Part shown: piece by piece, positions 22,019 to 34,689 of the stretch
Layout of the letters: each line of letters begins with the position of its first letter
Position numbering within the stretch: position 1 is the stretch's first letter
The notes under the pieces: generated by a model
What the model was told of the DNA's origin: nothing
Database searches by the model: none
What the model saw: the letters and a program-made list of their open reading frames with translations, nothing else
Translations under genes and position numbers: made by a program
DNA from: Mytilus trossulus
Taxonomy: Eukaryota > Mollusca > Bivalvia > Mytilida > Mytilidae
Length of the DNA stretch: 64,000 nucleotides
Assembly: GCF_036588685.1 (NCBI RefSeq)
Contig: NC_086378.1
Coordinates: 77,579,127-77,643,126, forward strand
Direction: 5' to 3'

Positions 22019-22773
22019 TTAAAGAAAAGGGGAAAGACTTTTTCTAGGGAAATTTCAAAAGAAAAAAAATCAATAGACATCCGAAAAGATCATCGCGGAT
22101 TATAAATAGATGAAGCCATAAAATATTCGATGAAGAACGCTGAAATTTTGATATAAAAGGAGATGTCAACATAACGAAAAGTTTCAGTGTTTGTTAACAC
22201 CGTTTTAGTTAAAGCAGACTGGATGCACACGTTCAATTTAAAAACTACAATGCGGGATTTTTACGTCAATAAAACAACAAAAGTTGCTGTAGACATGATA
22301 AAGAGCATACAAAAAGTAAAATATTGGCAACGAAAGGAATCAGAAGTTTTAGTTTTATCATTGAATGTAGACAAGTTAATATGGTAATCATATTACCTGA
22401 AGACATTTACAAATTGAAAAACTGCTCAACTCCTGTGTACAAAACTATAGCCATTATACTTCCAAAGTTTGTTATTTCCAATAAGTTGGATTTGAAGGGC
22501 TATTTACCAAAACTAGGAATAACAGACATTTTAAACAAGACCCATGCAGATTTTAAAAATCTAGGAAGATAGCAGCAAAATGTATGTGTCGGACACATTT
22601 CACGACGTTGTTGTGAAACTAAAGGCAATAATAGACAACCTTTATCACTAAAAAAAGTTTCTCTGGATATCTCTTACTCGAAATTCATTATAAATCGACC
22701 TTTTTTTTTTATTACGCACTTGACAAACAAAGCGGTGTTGTTATTTTCATGGGAAGGTTTTAAAGGCAAATAA
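22019..22773 (+). pseudogene. Broken serpin related to the one at 7674
   Basis: Aligns with the 7674 serpin from about residue 117 to its end, keeping long near-identical blocks around TGCGGGATTTTTACGTCAAT and CCTGAAGACATT, plus the strand segment at 22456-22545. It has an early in-frame stop (CTAG in the first 30 bp of the match), a one-base loss near 22378 and an internal deletion near 22415. A scrambled loop region near 22560 and a T-run expansion near 22700 follow. The N-terminal third is absent. It cannot make a serpin. Short frames at 22187-22387 and 22324-22572 are pieces of it. Confidence 0.88.
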
Positions 22774-23764
22774 TTTTTGGGCAGTAACCTTTTCACATGT
22801 ATCAATGATTTTTTTACGATTTGTTAAATATACTTTAGCAGCAAAAATATAATTTTTATGCTTCAAAGTAAATAAGTTCCTTCGTGTTATACTTTGAAAA
22901 ATTCTTGCAGAGCTAACCATGACTATTGAATATTAATTTGATAAAAGCATTTTCTACTGATAGAGCTCATAAAAGAAGGCTAGGTTATACCATACTTTAC
23001 TAGCATTCCGGAAGGCTCTAAGTCAACTTTTCAATAGGAAATTTTACAATTGCTTTTTTTAAAAGGTATTCCGATACCAAATGACGTTACGCCATGAGTA
23101 GGCTGGTCCTCTCACTTGCAACATACGGGTATTTCAGAGCCAAACAGATTAGGGACAGAGAACCAGTCTACGCCATGAGTTGTCCATATTTGCTAGCAAA
23201 GATGTGATTTGTCATTCCTGACGTTATCTGATGGTCGACAAAACAATAAATATACGCTGTACATTTATTACGGAATAAAGAAATAAAAAAAATAACCTTT
23301 TATTTTAGCAAATATTGTTAATTTTGATTTTACGAAAATATCGATTGTAGAGATTTGAATGTAAAACGGTATTAGCACCACAACTTCTTATCTTTGTTCG
23401 TATTCTTAACACAAACCTTCATACTTTCCTTTTAGATCTTTTGTTTTTTCATAAATATGCATTTGTACAATTAATCTATATCTGCTCATAAGCTTTGCAT
23501 ACATATTTATTTTGCTATCGCCAAGGATTCATTGTTTTGTTCTCATTTACTATTGTCCAATTTTCAATGTTCCGCTAGCTTGTTCTAGTAATCATTTCTT
23601 GTTTTTCCTTGTCGGCATATCAGTGCAACCTCTGTTTTTGGAAAATCCTTAATCAAAAGTGCTAAGAGGCCATATAAAAATATTATATTTTTTTTACGAA
23701 TTAACGTTTCACATACTAATATTTGACATGTCATTCACAGATTCTTTACATGCAATAAAAAAAA
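22774..23764. other. Intergenic, nothing recognised
   Basis: AT-rich. A short pair of similar blocks (ACGCCATGAGTAGGCTGGT at 23090 and CAGTCTACGCCATGAGTTG at 23164) is the only structure I noticed. Confidence 0.45.
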
Positions 23765-24190
23765 ATGAAGATGTGGTGTGATTGCAAATGAGACACCTCT
23801 CCACAATAGATCAAATGACCCAGAAACTAACATCTATAGGTCACCGTACGGCCTATAACAATGAGCGAAACCCGTGACTGCATTGTCATCTGTAAATGGC
23901 ACCGAAATGACAAATGTACGAATTCAAACGAGAAAACAAACGGCCTTAGTTATGTACAAAATATAGACGAAAAACATATGTGAAACACATAAACAAACGA
24001 CAACCACTGAATTACATGATCCTGAATTGGGACAGGCACAAACATACAGAATGTTGCGGGGTTAAACATGTTAGCGGGATTCCAACCCTCCCATAACCTC
24101 GGACAGCGGCTTAACAGTACAACATATGAACGAACTATAAAAATCAGTTGAAAAAGGCTTAACTCATCAGATAGTTTTAAATACAAATAC
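23765..24190 (+). repeat. Dispersed repeat family F1 copy
   Basis: Starts GAAGATGTGGTGTGATTGCA and runs through GTCACCGTACGGCC, GACAACCACTGAATTACATG and GGGATTCCAACCCTCC. It is near-full length compared with 19027 and 58663. Confidence 0.8.
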
Positions 24191-24349
24191 TACACAGAGT
24201 GAACGTGGCCGTGAATCTGTTCAATGTGACCAGGATTGTTCCCCTTTGGCCTGTTAAATGAGAAAGTAACCTACAATATATCAAACAATTTTCACAAATT
24301 AACAAATAAGATACTGATCTAATGATGATATCTATGTTCGATTACAGAC

Positions 24350-24512
24350 TAGCACATGTCCTAAGTCAGGACTCTGATGTACAATATTTGTCGTTTGTTT
24401 TTTGTAATTTATACGTGTTTCTAGTTTCTCGTTTTTTTTTTATATAGATAAGAACGTTGGTTTTCCCGTTTGAATGGTTTTACATGTCTAGTAATTTTGG
24501 GGACCTTTATAG
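24350..24512 (-). repeat. Dispersed repeat family F1, reversed fragment
   Basis: Reverse complement of blocks at 1840-1965 (GTTGGTTTTCCCGTTTGAAT, TCCTAAGTCAGGA and CTGATGTACA). It abuts the F2 retroelement tail. Confidence 0.65.
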
Positions 24513-25868
24513 AAGAGGGACGAAAGATACAAGAGGGACATTCAAACTTATAAATGTAAAATAAACTGACAACACAATGGATAAAAAGGAAAAGGACAAA
24601 CAGACAAACAATAGTACACACGACACAAAATAGAATTAACTAAAGAATAAACAACACGAACCCCACTAAAAATTAGGGGTGATCTCAGGTGCTCCGGAAG
24701 GGTAAGCAGAACCTGCTCCACATGTGGCACCCGTCGTGTTGCTTATGAGATAACAAATCCGGTAAATAGTCTTATTCGGTAGGACACATTTATAAGGGAA
24801 GGGGATTGTATTTTTGACGTAAGGAACATATCCGATATCATTTGTGAAACGGTAATTCCATAACGGTCAACCAACTCGTGATGGCGTCCGTAAAATTTAC
24901 GAAGAGATGATTTCAACTTTATCAGTTGGAACTCTTGATTTTATAGCTTCCATGTGAGCAACAACCCTCTATAAAAAAAATCATGATAGGAAATGTAAGC
25001 ACGGAAATATCGTATCAATTGGGAGATATATACACCGTATACAGGTGCTGCTGGAATGTTGCTACTAAGAAATAAAAAAATCAAAATTGGAAAGCTGAAC
25101 TCATCTTTTTTGTCGTAAAGTTTTGTTTTCAATCGACCCTCATTGTCAATTTTTAGATGCAAGTCAAGATATGAGGCCGACTTAATGTATCTGGTGTATC
25201 CTTTATCTCTAGTTCGATGGGATAGATGCGTTTGACATAGTCACCAAATTTTGAATTATTTAGTGAAAGAACATTATCTATATAGCGGAAAGTAGAGTTA
25301 AAGGCTATTGCTAACTTCTTATCTTTCTTCCTAAGAAGTTCCTGAATGAAGTCAGCCTCATAATAATAATAAAAAAACAAATCGTCAAGAAGAGGGGCAC
25401 AATTCGGTCCCATTAAAATGCCGATAGTCTGTAGAAAAACACGTCATTCGAACGTAACAAATATGTTGTCAAACAAGAAATCAAGCATTTTGATAATGTC
25501 AGTTTCAGAGAACTTTTTGTTTGAATCAGAGTGATCTTTTAAAAATTAGGATTTATCCCTTCCGAGACCAGAAACTTGTATCTTCATTGGCCATTCTTTT
25601 TTATGAAACAAAGCAATACCAGCTCTTTCAATTTGTCTTTTAGTTTAGAATGTGGAATACTTGTATAAGGTGTAAAAAAAAATCAAATGTTGTAATACTA
25701 TTACAAGATGAAAGAGAATTCTTTAGTATCAACATCTGATTCACGCAGTTTATGTATCCAATACAGTAATAGAAGATTTAGTTCATCATCTTTGGTTGAA
25801 ATTCCAAAGGAACATAGAACAGACCTATGATTATCCAGGATTTCCTCTTTGGTAAGTTTCGTGACGGT
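24513..25868 (-). mobile_element. Decayed retroelement with reverse transcriptase (F2 family)
   Basis: Read on the minus strand, successive broken frames give a reverse transcriptase. A segment with KEEILDNHRSVLCSFGIST (about 25740-25860) comes first, then GLGRDKS near 25550. A palm segment MGPNCAPLLDDLFF and FRYIDNVLSLNN (25153-25413) follows, then the frame at 24941-25162 with NIPAAPVYGVYISQLIRY. The catalytic Y-x-D-D box reads YIDN, so the second Asp is lost, and stops and frameshifts split the frame. The 3' tail (24513-24900) is the F2 repeat. The palm motif recalls Penelope-like elements, but I cannot settle the class. Confidence 0.8.
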
Positions 25869-26012
25869 ATATGTTATAGCTTGTTGTTCGGTGTGAGCCA
25901 AGGCTCCGTGTTAAAGGCCGTGCATTGACCTATAATGGTTTACTTTCATAAATTGTTATTTGGATGGAGAGTTTTCTCATTAGCACTCATACCACATCTT
26001 CCTATATCTAAT
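25865..26012 (-). repeat. Dispersed repeat family F1, reversed fragment
   Basis: Reverse complement of the F1 head (AGTTTTCTCATTAGCACTCA) and of GGCTCACACCGAACAACAAG at about 25886-25905. It directly abuts the reverse transcriptase relic. Confidence 0.7.
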
Positions 26013-26329
26013 ATCTAGCTACTTTAAACATGATGCTTCCAATAAACAGATTGAGTTGCTGATTTCGTTAAATATGTTAATTGGTTTAATTTTTCTAAGT
26101 ATATAATTCTTTCCGTTGTGCACAGCGAATCCAGTAAGGATGAAAGTTTACGCTTTGAAGTTTCCATAAGATAACACATGCAATTATAAATACCATCTTA
26201 TCTTTAAATCGTAAAAACCCGACGAGCTTCAATTATTTGTAAACTCATAAATAATATTTCTGTTTTATTAATACAATTTACACATCATAGTTACAGCCTT
26301 ACATAAAGTTTAAATGTCTAAATACTGAT
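26013..26329. other. Intergenic, nothing recognised
   Basis: Short AT-rich spacer between two repeat copies. Confidence 0.4.
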
Positions 26330-26780
26330 TAAAGATGTACATAAAGGCAACAGTAGTATACCGCTGTTCGAAACGCATGAATGGATAGAAAATAACAAAT
26401 CCAGTTTACAAACTTACAAACTTAAACTGAGGGAAACGCATTAAATATAAGAGAACAACGACATAACTTTAAAATGTAACACACAGAGAAACGAACTAAG
26501 CATTAGACACAATCCGATGAGAATAACAAAAATAACATCAAAACTAAATACATAAATTTGGGATAGAAAAATACCGTGACACTTCTTATAGTAATGTGAA
26601 TTCACACTCACATACAAGGAAACACACAACACATCAGAAACACAACGTTAAAAGTAACTCACACAGAAACGAACTATAATATTACAATTGCAATATTTCT
26701 GACTTGATACAGGACATTTTTGAAAGAAAAAAAGGGTGGGTTGAACCTGGTTTTGTGGCATGCCAACATCCCTCTTTAAT
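26330..26780 (-). repeat. Dispersed repeat family F4, near-full copy
   Basis: Contains AAGGCAACAGTAGTATACCG, a mid-section with repeated AACACACA motifs, and GGGTTGAACCTGGTTTTGTG at its end. It corresponds to 9930-10200 and, in reverse, to 6722-6960. Confidence 0.7.
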
Positions 26781-27221
26781 GGCAATATTAAATATATTAA
26801 CATCAAAATGACAACATAACATTACAGGACTACAATACAAATAGATAGGAGAACATATTGGACAAAGAAACACACGAATAAAAGCTAACAAAAGGCACCA
26901 GATTTAAAATTAATACGCCATGCATAAAGTACAACTTCATCTGTTACTCAGAGCTGATTCATATATTACCATAAATTTGTAAATTGAGAACTTTCTGTTA
27001 ATTCAAAATAGGAATTCATGGGGAGGACCAAACTGGACAGAATAGTCATCAAACTCACAGAGAGGTAAAAACAAATAACATACACAAAGGCAGTACTGAA
27101 CACTAAAACAAACAAACGCATGCAGGTGAAACACGTGAAAACACACGTTAACTTTCCATTTCTAAGTAGCAACATTCCAGCAATACCTGCATACGGGGTA
27201 TATATATCCTAGTTTATACGA
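26781..27221. other. Intergenic, nothing recognised
   Basis: AT-rich. It may be partly repeat-derived, but I could not assign it. Confidence 0.4.
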
Positions 27222-27727
27222 TTTTCCAGGGCTTGCATTTCCTATCATGATATTTTTGATAGAGGGTTGCTGCTCACAAGGAAGCTATTAAACCAAGAGT
27301 TTAAAATGGTGAAGTTGAAATCATCCCTTCGTTAATTTTACGGACGCCATCACGAGTTGGTTGACCGTTACGGAACAACCGTTTCACAAATGAAATCGGA
27401 TATGTTCCTTACGTTGTAACTACAATCTTTTTCCCTTTCATGAATGTGACCTACCTAATTAGACTATTTACCGGATTTGATATCACATAGTCAACACGAC
27501 GGGTGCCACGTGTGGAGCAGGAACTGTTTACCCTTCCGGAGCACCTGAGATCATCCCTAGTTTTTGGTGGGGTTTGTGTTGTTTATTCTTTGGTTTTCTA
27601 TGTTGTGTCATGTGTACTATTGTTTGTCTGTTTGTCTTTTTCATTTTTAGCCATGACGTTGTCAGTATGGTTTAGATTTATGAGTTTGGCTGTCCCTTTG
27701 GTATCTTTCGTCCCTCTTTTAAAAGAT
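27222..27727 (+). mobile_element. F2 retroelement 3' end
   Basis: Begins inside the coding end of the element (the counterpart of about 25024-24900, with TTTTTGATAGAGGGTTGCTG) and runs through CATCACGAGTTGGTTGACCG and CTTCCGGAGCACCTGAGATC to TTCGTCCCTCTTTT. A 93-codon ORF at 27503-27784 is tail sequence and not a gene. Confidence 0.8.
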
Positions 27728-28600
27728 ATATATCTGAGAATTAACAAAATGATAGAGAAAGAAACAAACGACAGAACTTCATGAACTTAAATCGTTGATG
27801 TACAATCTAGCCACCGAGGTTACAAGTTTCAATGATAGAGTTTTTGAACGCATAGACGATCTAGAGAAAAAACTTTGCAACAAATATGGTTGAAAATAAA
27901 ACAAAAATGATTGACAATTAAAGTAGCGAGGGAGTAAAAAAAGTGAATGACGCATTTAAAACAGAAGTGAATACTGTCAAAAAGAAAAATGACAGCATTG
28001 TAGATAAACTGAGTGTTTTCAAAATTTGAAAAGTGTTGTAACTGAGCAAGTGAAACGCAAGGAAAATGCAGAAGCTTAAAGTAACAATCAAACGCGAAAC
28101 GACACAAACATTGTTAACAAGATGATAAGTGAAAGCGATGCAGAGAAAACAGGTATTATAAAAAAATCGAGTATACGCTATAATAAATGTTTGTGTGCGT
28201 ATCCATGATGTGAGAGTTATTTCGGTAGAGAAGAAATAAAGTAAAGGAAGAAATCCTGATATGGTGGTAGCGAGAATAGAAACAACCGAACAGAAAAACA
28301 AAACAGTGAAAAACAAAACAAATCTCAGACAGACACGGGAATACAATAGAGTGTACATATAGGATGAACTGACGAGGGAGGCACAAGTAAATCAAACAAA
28401 TGTAATGGCGATTCTCATGGGTATGGGACGAGACAAAGACTTTGTGTTTTTGAATGGGAAAATATACAAATGATGAAAACATCGACGTAATAAAACGGAA
28501 CGTACACACAAACAATCAGAAAGAAATGATAGGGACGAACGTAGAACAGTACTTGGAAGGAATACTCGTGCTAGAGGTGGAGTAGGCACGCGTCGATATT
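27728..28600 (+). mobile_element. LINE ORF1-like relic (coiled coil)
   Basis: Broken plus-strand frames read as a Glu/Lys-rich coiled coil, for example a stretch with FNDRVFERIDDLEKKL near 27825-27885. Many stops and shifts interrupt it. It sits just before an endonuclease-like fragment in the same orientation, the normal ORF1-ORF2 order of a non-LTR retrotransposon. Minus-strand ORFs across it are shadows. Confidence 0.6.
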
Positions 28601-28605
28601 AGGAT

Positions 28606-28800
28606 TCAAGGCTTGGTGTCTTGAACGTTCGTGGATGGTCAAAACGCCAGAATGACAACGATAGTTTGAGAAAACTGATATTATTTAACTTTAACTTTGA
28701 TTTTGATATTTCATGTCTGTGTGAAACATTTTTGAGGAGTTAAAAAAACCCTTGAAATTGAAGGGTCTAAATGTTTTTTTAGAAATATATATGTCGTTTG
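28606..28800 (+). mobile_element. LINE ORF2 endonuclease N-terminus, fragment
   Basis: The frame reads LGVLNVRGWSKRQNDNDSL, then a run with FNFDFDISCLCETFLRS. These are the opening N-x-R-G and C-E-T-F motifs of the apurinic-type endonuclease found at the start of many LINE ORF2 proteins. A stop follows at about 28740 and similarity fades near 28800. Confidence 0.7.
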
Positions 28801-28829
28801 AGAATGAAAATCCGGCAAAAAACGATTTT

Positions 28830-29390
28830 AAAGCCCTTCCTAGATCAAGACACCCACTAGAACATCTGTCAAGGGAAATCAAGCATTATAAAGGTTGGTC
28901 AGAAGGAAACCTATTACAAACAATACAATCATAAACAGAGAGTGATGGCCATACATGAAACTTTAAATAAGAACTGTTCGAGATCGACTCTTCGCTATTG
29001 GTTATCGTGCGATACGACCATTTCGGGGACATTTGCTTACAAACAGACATACAGCGGCCTGTATCCAATGTATCCAATGTAGTGAAAAGCTTGCCACCAA
29101 AGGTGGAAATTAGCTTCGGTTTATCTTCCTTGGCCCGATCGTAGCCCGGATTTGAACCATATCGAGCAAATAAGGGACACTATTGGACGTAAAGTGCGCG
29201 AAAAGACATCCCAATTTTAAACATGTCATTAAATAAACAATGCCCTTCAGCAGGAATGGTTGCTGTTACCTCAGCAACAAAATACTCGACTGGTAGCAGG
29301 AATCAGAAGACGTTAAGAGGCGGTTGTCCGTTTGAATGAAGGCTACATCAAGTACTATTTTTTTGGCGTATAACGATCAACCATGATGTC
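28830..29390 (+). pseudogene. Tc1-like transposase fragment
   Basis: Frame pieces match the Tc1/IS630 transposase layout. A GYRAIRPFRGHLLTNRHTA segment lies near 28990-29055. WPDRSPDLNHIEQIRDTIG near 29130-29190 is the conserved region holding the second catalytic Asp-type motif. A C-terminal LQQEWLLLPQQQNTRLVAGI segment, with a later GYIKY, ends near 29360. Stops and frameshifts break it and the catalytic core upstream is missing. It is inserted in or next to the LINE. Confidence 0.75.
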
Positions 29391-31447
29391 AACAATCATC
29401 TTAAGATTAATTTTGAAATGTATGACATTGTAAAGTTCGACTACATTAAAGTTGTCAAATCCATTTTTTGGAACAAACATTATTTCATTTTGTTATAAAA
29501 ATTGTTGTTAATAAATCTTTTTATTTTATACATTTTTTTATTCGTTTCAATGCCAATGTTAATAATAACTATGTTTTACAAATCATATTCAATCCAAAAT
29601 AAATGGCTGATTTTTCAAGGTTTAAAAAACACGGTGTTGCAATACTTTTTTCTTGTGTATATTTGAAAGACAAGAATTCAAAAATTATCATACATCAAAT
29701 ACGCAATGACGGAATGCAAAGGTACAGACTCACGTTAAATAAATATAACAGAAAAACGACTAAACAGAATCAGAAACAGTAATACTAATAATCTACAATT
29801 GGTTTTTGAATTGTAGTCATACCGCAGGTTTATCCTTTTTGATTAAACGAAATGGATCAGGTTTTCAATTGGGTCGTTACGATGCCATGAACAAGAGGAC
29901 AAAATAAGACTTTGTACAACCTTTATTAACAATGAATCTCCTGAATTAACACACCCATCAATTATTAAACTGTTAAAGTAAATTGGGTTAAAAGATTAAC
30001 TGATGAAACTTGCGCTAACTAGAAAATCATACCTACTTTTTATTTTAGAGAGTTTGGGGAAAATAATTTAATATCTAAAATGAATCTTAATTCTCATAAG
30101 TCACTAGTTAACCTTAAAAACGTACCTACATTTTACTTTTTTTTTTATTTTGAAATGTTGGAATAAACATGGAGGAAGGAAGACAAAAGTACCTGATAAT
30201 TATAGTGATATTAGAAAGCAAGTTATATGGGGAAACCAATATATAAAAACATGTGGCAAAAGTTTATATTATAGTCATTGGGTAAAGGAAAGCATATCTG
30301 TTGTTGATGGATGTAATTGATGATAAAAGAGAAATTTCTCATAAAATATAAGATAAACGTTAAAAGAAACAATATTGGATCGCTGAATTATGTTCTCCTC
30401 GAAAAGCTTTACCCAAAAAGTAATATATAAAAAAATACTAAAATCAACATAAGACAAGACATTGAAAAAACCCATTAGTGTGCATAAAAAAATTCTATGA
30501 GATAGAATTTTGAAATAAATTGTGAGAAGAAAGGTTTCATAATATGTTTTAAGACAATAAAAAGAAAACATGGTGTCACCGAACTTGTTTTCTTGTTACA
30601 AGTAAAAATAAAAAAAATCCCTATTAGCCCAGTATAAATATTGTATTGAAAGAGTTATCTCCCCTTAAATGGCTTATTAGAAAAAAATGATATTTGTTAA
30701 AATATTCTGTATAATACGATTAATAAACAGGTTTTCTTCAAATAGAAAAAACAGTTTATCTTTTGAATTGCAAATCTGTCTCTAAATTTGCAGATTTAGG
30801 CAAATAACTAGACCGATTTTGTACTGTGATTGTACAATCCAAGATGGCGGTATACCATCAATCTACCTTAATCATATTATAACAATTGTTTGCTTTGTGA
30901 TTTATAAATGCTTTAATTTATCAGAAAAGAGAACCAAATAATATGAAAACAGTTAAAAGGTAAAGGCAAACATTGTAGAGCCTTGGGAAGTTGTGTCAAA
31001 TACAACTTATAAAACCATACCTGGTTGCAGGAAAAACCTTTTTCGAACAATTCAACATTTTTGAATACAATACTCTAACATAAAAAAAGAAATTGTATAT
31101 ATTTTTTTATTTCTTTTTATACCTTTAGCAACGAAACGTCCATATGTTCGGCATCGATCATGGTTTTAAAACTTCTCATAGATTCAAGGCTTATAACTTT
31201 CGTCATCAGATCTGCATTTCGTCTGCATAATACTTATAAATATCAGTCGAATTGGTTTATGTACTGAAACGACTGACAATACAAATACCAACAAGAAAAG
31301 TATCAATTGTGTTAAATTGAATTTTAGGGGTGATAAAACATTCCTTTGTCAAATCGTCAAGTTTTTTGGGATCGTTTGCCAAATGTATTTGTTGAATTAA
31401 GTAAACACTCAAAGTTCAACAACTTTTAGAGACCAACACATTTTAAA
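29391..31447. other. Intergenic with minor repeat fragments
   Basis: A short block at about 29695-29790 (CACGTTAAATAAATATAACA and neighbours) resembles the tandem unit at 35200-35580. I see no gene in the rest. Confidence 0.45.
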
Positions 31448-31770
31448 CTGTTTAGTCAAAATTCATGAAAACAAAAAGTACAGTTACAAAAATACGGAAC
31501 AGCGAGGAAAATTCAAAACGAAGTCTGTAATCAATTGGCAACACCAAAAGCTCAAGCACTTCAAATGAATGGATATCAACTATCATATCCCTGGCTTGGT
31601 ACAGACATTTTCTTATGTAGCAAATGGTTGAACACACATAGATCTATAGCTAGTCAAACCTCTCACTTTCATAACAGTTGCACAAAAGTTTAACATATTG
31701 TAAACGAAATGTCAACAAAACAGACAGACACAATGAGCAGAAATGTCAAAAACAGGGGAACAGCAGTCAA
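31448..31770 (-). repeat. Dispersed repeat family F4-related copy
   Basis: Shares ordered blocks with 34690-35040: GAGGAAAATTCAAAA, AATGAATGGATATCAACTAT, GACATTTTCTTATGTAGCAA and TAGTCAAACCTCTCACTTTC. Confidence 0.75.
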
Positions 31771-33729
31771 CCATTGTGTTATAATATTAATTCCTATAAA
31801 AAAACAAATATGTAACAATTAAACACAAAAAGGCATATAGACAAAACACATTTATAAGCATGATTCAAAATGATTTCAATAATATGTCTTCGTTTTTAGC
31901 AAATATTAAGTTATGGAAAATTATATATTCAAACGTTGTATATACGTACAGAGATACCCTTCCCGTCTTCTACCATCTTAGTAATCCAGAGTGTCATTCA
32001 AGTGCATTTGTTGTTGATACATTGACATGTGCTGGATGAGAAGAACGTATTTCGCAATGCCTGTTTTCCAAATCAGGAAGCTGCTCCGTCCATTTCACAC
32101 ATTTGAAATGTTTTCCAGGTATGCATCTCTTATACATAATGATTGCCGAGATCAATATGTTATATGTAAACATGTTCAGATTAAATATACTCTTATAGGT
32201 CTGGACTATTTACTTGTTAACAGTCCTTAATCTGTTTATTATATATGCACATATTGTACTGTGGAAATGGACTTCAATGTTCTTTCTGTGATGGATTGAA
32301 ATTTCTGATTACGGACGGCTCATATATCCAGGTCTTATTTAGACGTATAGCTTCCTAATATCATACATGTGTTTTTAAAATAAGAAACAAGTCTTCGGAT
32401 ACATTGAATACCCGTTGAATCATGTAATAGAAATAACCAATGAAAAAAGACAAAAGTGCTACAACAGAAGTTATATTTATAATAAAAGATAAATCAGTGA
32501 ATATTTTATATATATTTAATATTGTTATTGGTTTAATATATAAATTCATTATTCCCAGAATGGCAACATAAAAGACATTGACGAAAGAACTGAAAATATG
32601 GATCATCCTATTTTGGACTGTGTAAGCGTCAGCAACTCAAAGACCCAAAGATAAAGTAAAAAAACTATCCACAGCCGTATGTTTGTATAGAATCCCGCCT
32701 CCGACTTGAATTTACAAAATCGATATTTTAGGCTTGCAAATGGCAGATTCTCGTGATTTCATAGAGGTATTGATTTCTCTGCATAATGGTTGAGATATAG
32801 ATATATAACTACATTGACTGGTTTGTATTGAAAACGCATAAAGCAAAATTATTTGACTCGCGTACAGATTAAATTCCACACACTTTGCATGTTGATATTA
32901 TTTAATTCAACATTCACAGTTTTAAAAACTTAGTATATATGTTTTCAGTGAATTCAAACACTGGTCTACTGAGGTAAAACAAACAAAATAAAAGCTGTGT
33001 GGTACTTCAATTATTAAAACTTGGGTATAATAACGAATGCGAATTAAAATTGCGAAAATTAATAAACCATATATTTAAACTTAAACTAAATTGTAAATTG
33101 CTATAAAGATGACTATTTGTCCTTTTTAAATGTAAATTTTCCAACTGTTAACAGCTTTATTAGTTACAAAGCAAATTTAAAGTATTGACAAAACACTATT
33201 TGAAAGTTTTTCATAACATGTTGTGGGTAAACACAATGGTTGAATATTAGCATCATAGTCTGTTATGGGACATTACACTATTTTCTCTGGAGTAAAACCA
33301 ATGTTACATAAGGTACAGAACAAACTCACAAGACGATTCTAATGGAATTCATTTGTAGTGGTCAGGTAATTTTATCTTTAAGACTACATATCTTATACTT
33401 TCGGAAGCCTCTCTGTTATCTTACGACACGCGTTATACGAACATCAATATATATTTAGCACTACTCGATACTTGTGACATTCTCTATCAGAAATTGAATT
33501 GAGAATAAATTGAAAGAGTAACTTTAAATGTGGTTAAACGACAATTACCTGATTGCACCCGACTGAACTGTATTGCTTTGGCGGGTTCATGATTAGCAAG
33601 AACTTTGCAAAATATTTAGACACATCCTTTTTCGGTTATGTTTAAAATAATATCTCATATCGAATGTATTAACTTTCACTTGCCGATAAGACCGATACTG
33701 TGACTGTTAATTATGAAAATAGAAAATAG
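31771..33729. other. Intergenic or upstream intron, nothing certain
   Basis: If the exons at 33730-39536 belong to one gene, its 5' exons may lie here. I found no exon I can defend. Confidence 0.4.
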
Positions 33730-33933
33730 GGAGCTGGTGTAAATTTAACATCACTTGGAATAATACTTCCCGAGATGAGTAAAGCGATTGAGATTTTTAG
33801 TTACGAGCCTCAGTGCTATGGGTTTATCTACGACGACTTACTTTTGTTCCGACAGTTATACAACGAATGTGATACAAACAAGACGGTACATTATTATGTT
33901 AACATAAGATACCCATCATATATCATAGATGTT
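33730..33933 (+). CDS. Exon of an extracellular protein, possibly ZP-like (exon A)
   Basis: A 68-codon open segment between an AAAATAG acceptor and a GTAAAT donor. The frame is open upstream of the first Met to the splice site. It has a Cys near the middle (EPQCYGFIYDD), a second at YNECDTN, then VHYYVNIRYP. The spacing and the C-D-T followed by Y-x-N recall the ZP-N half of zona pellucida domains. It joins in frame (phase 0) with the exon at 38347, where the expected next Cys-Tyr occurs. This is a reading by eye of short motifs, and the upstream exons with the first Cys are missing. Confidence 0.4.
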
Positions 33934-34689
33934 GTAAATGTTTTGCATATTATGCGATTATCAAAAGAATATAATTAGTTGATTTTGTTCATTTTCATTA
34001 TTATAATTTATTGTCATAATTTTTTTTTTACAGCTACTATAAGTTTGTTTTTTTATATTAATTAGCTTTAATTGTGGAAAAAAGTTGGTGTATGCATAAT
34101 CTACAAAGATATACTTAGTATTGGAACACAATATATGTTACGGATTTTTATTCGTATAGTTTGTCTTTAACTTTGGTCATCACTGTATAGTATCTCTAAT
34201 TGTCAAAATCAAAGAATAAGTTTAACAATATGATGTGTCGTTGTTTTAAGTCACTAGTGATTCATATTTCCACATACAAGTTTTCAAACACTGTAACTAT
34301 CGTCGCCATAATTTTCCGGCACATTTACCGTCTTTAAAATTATTTTGGATACTATAGTAAATAATAAACGGCTTTAAAAAAATATCATAACCGGTCCGAT
34401 ACCGCAAAGTAAGCTAGGACATGGCTAACAAAGGCTAGATGCTCCTGACTTTGGACAGGCGCAAAAATGTTTATGAAATAAACGCATAACAATACGCTCA
34501 TTAAAATTCAGTTCAAGGGAAGTCCGAGTCTGATGTCAGAAGATGTAACCAAAGAAAATAAACAAAATGACAATAATACATAGATAACACCTACTAAACT
34601 CTAGCAGTTGACTGACATGCCAGCTCCAGACTTCAATTAAAATTATTAAAAGATTATGTCTTCATAATATGGATATCAGACAAAATTCT

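Noticed and set aside
27829-28589. Set of overlapping hydrophobic minus-strand ORFs
   Set aside because: They are the antisense of the LINE ORF1 relic, whose Lys/Glu codons read as Phe/Leu/Ser on the other strand.
32232-32330. Possible upstream exon of the ZP-like gene with several Cys
   Set aside because: A frame of about 30 codons with three Cys is open, but splice sites are poor and nothing else supports it.
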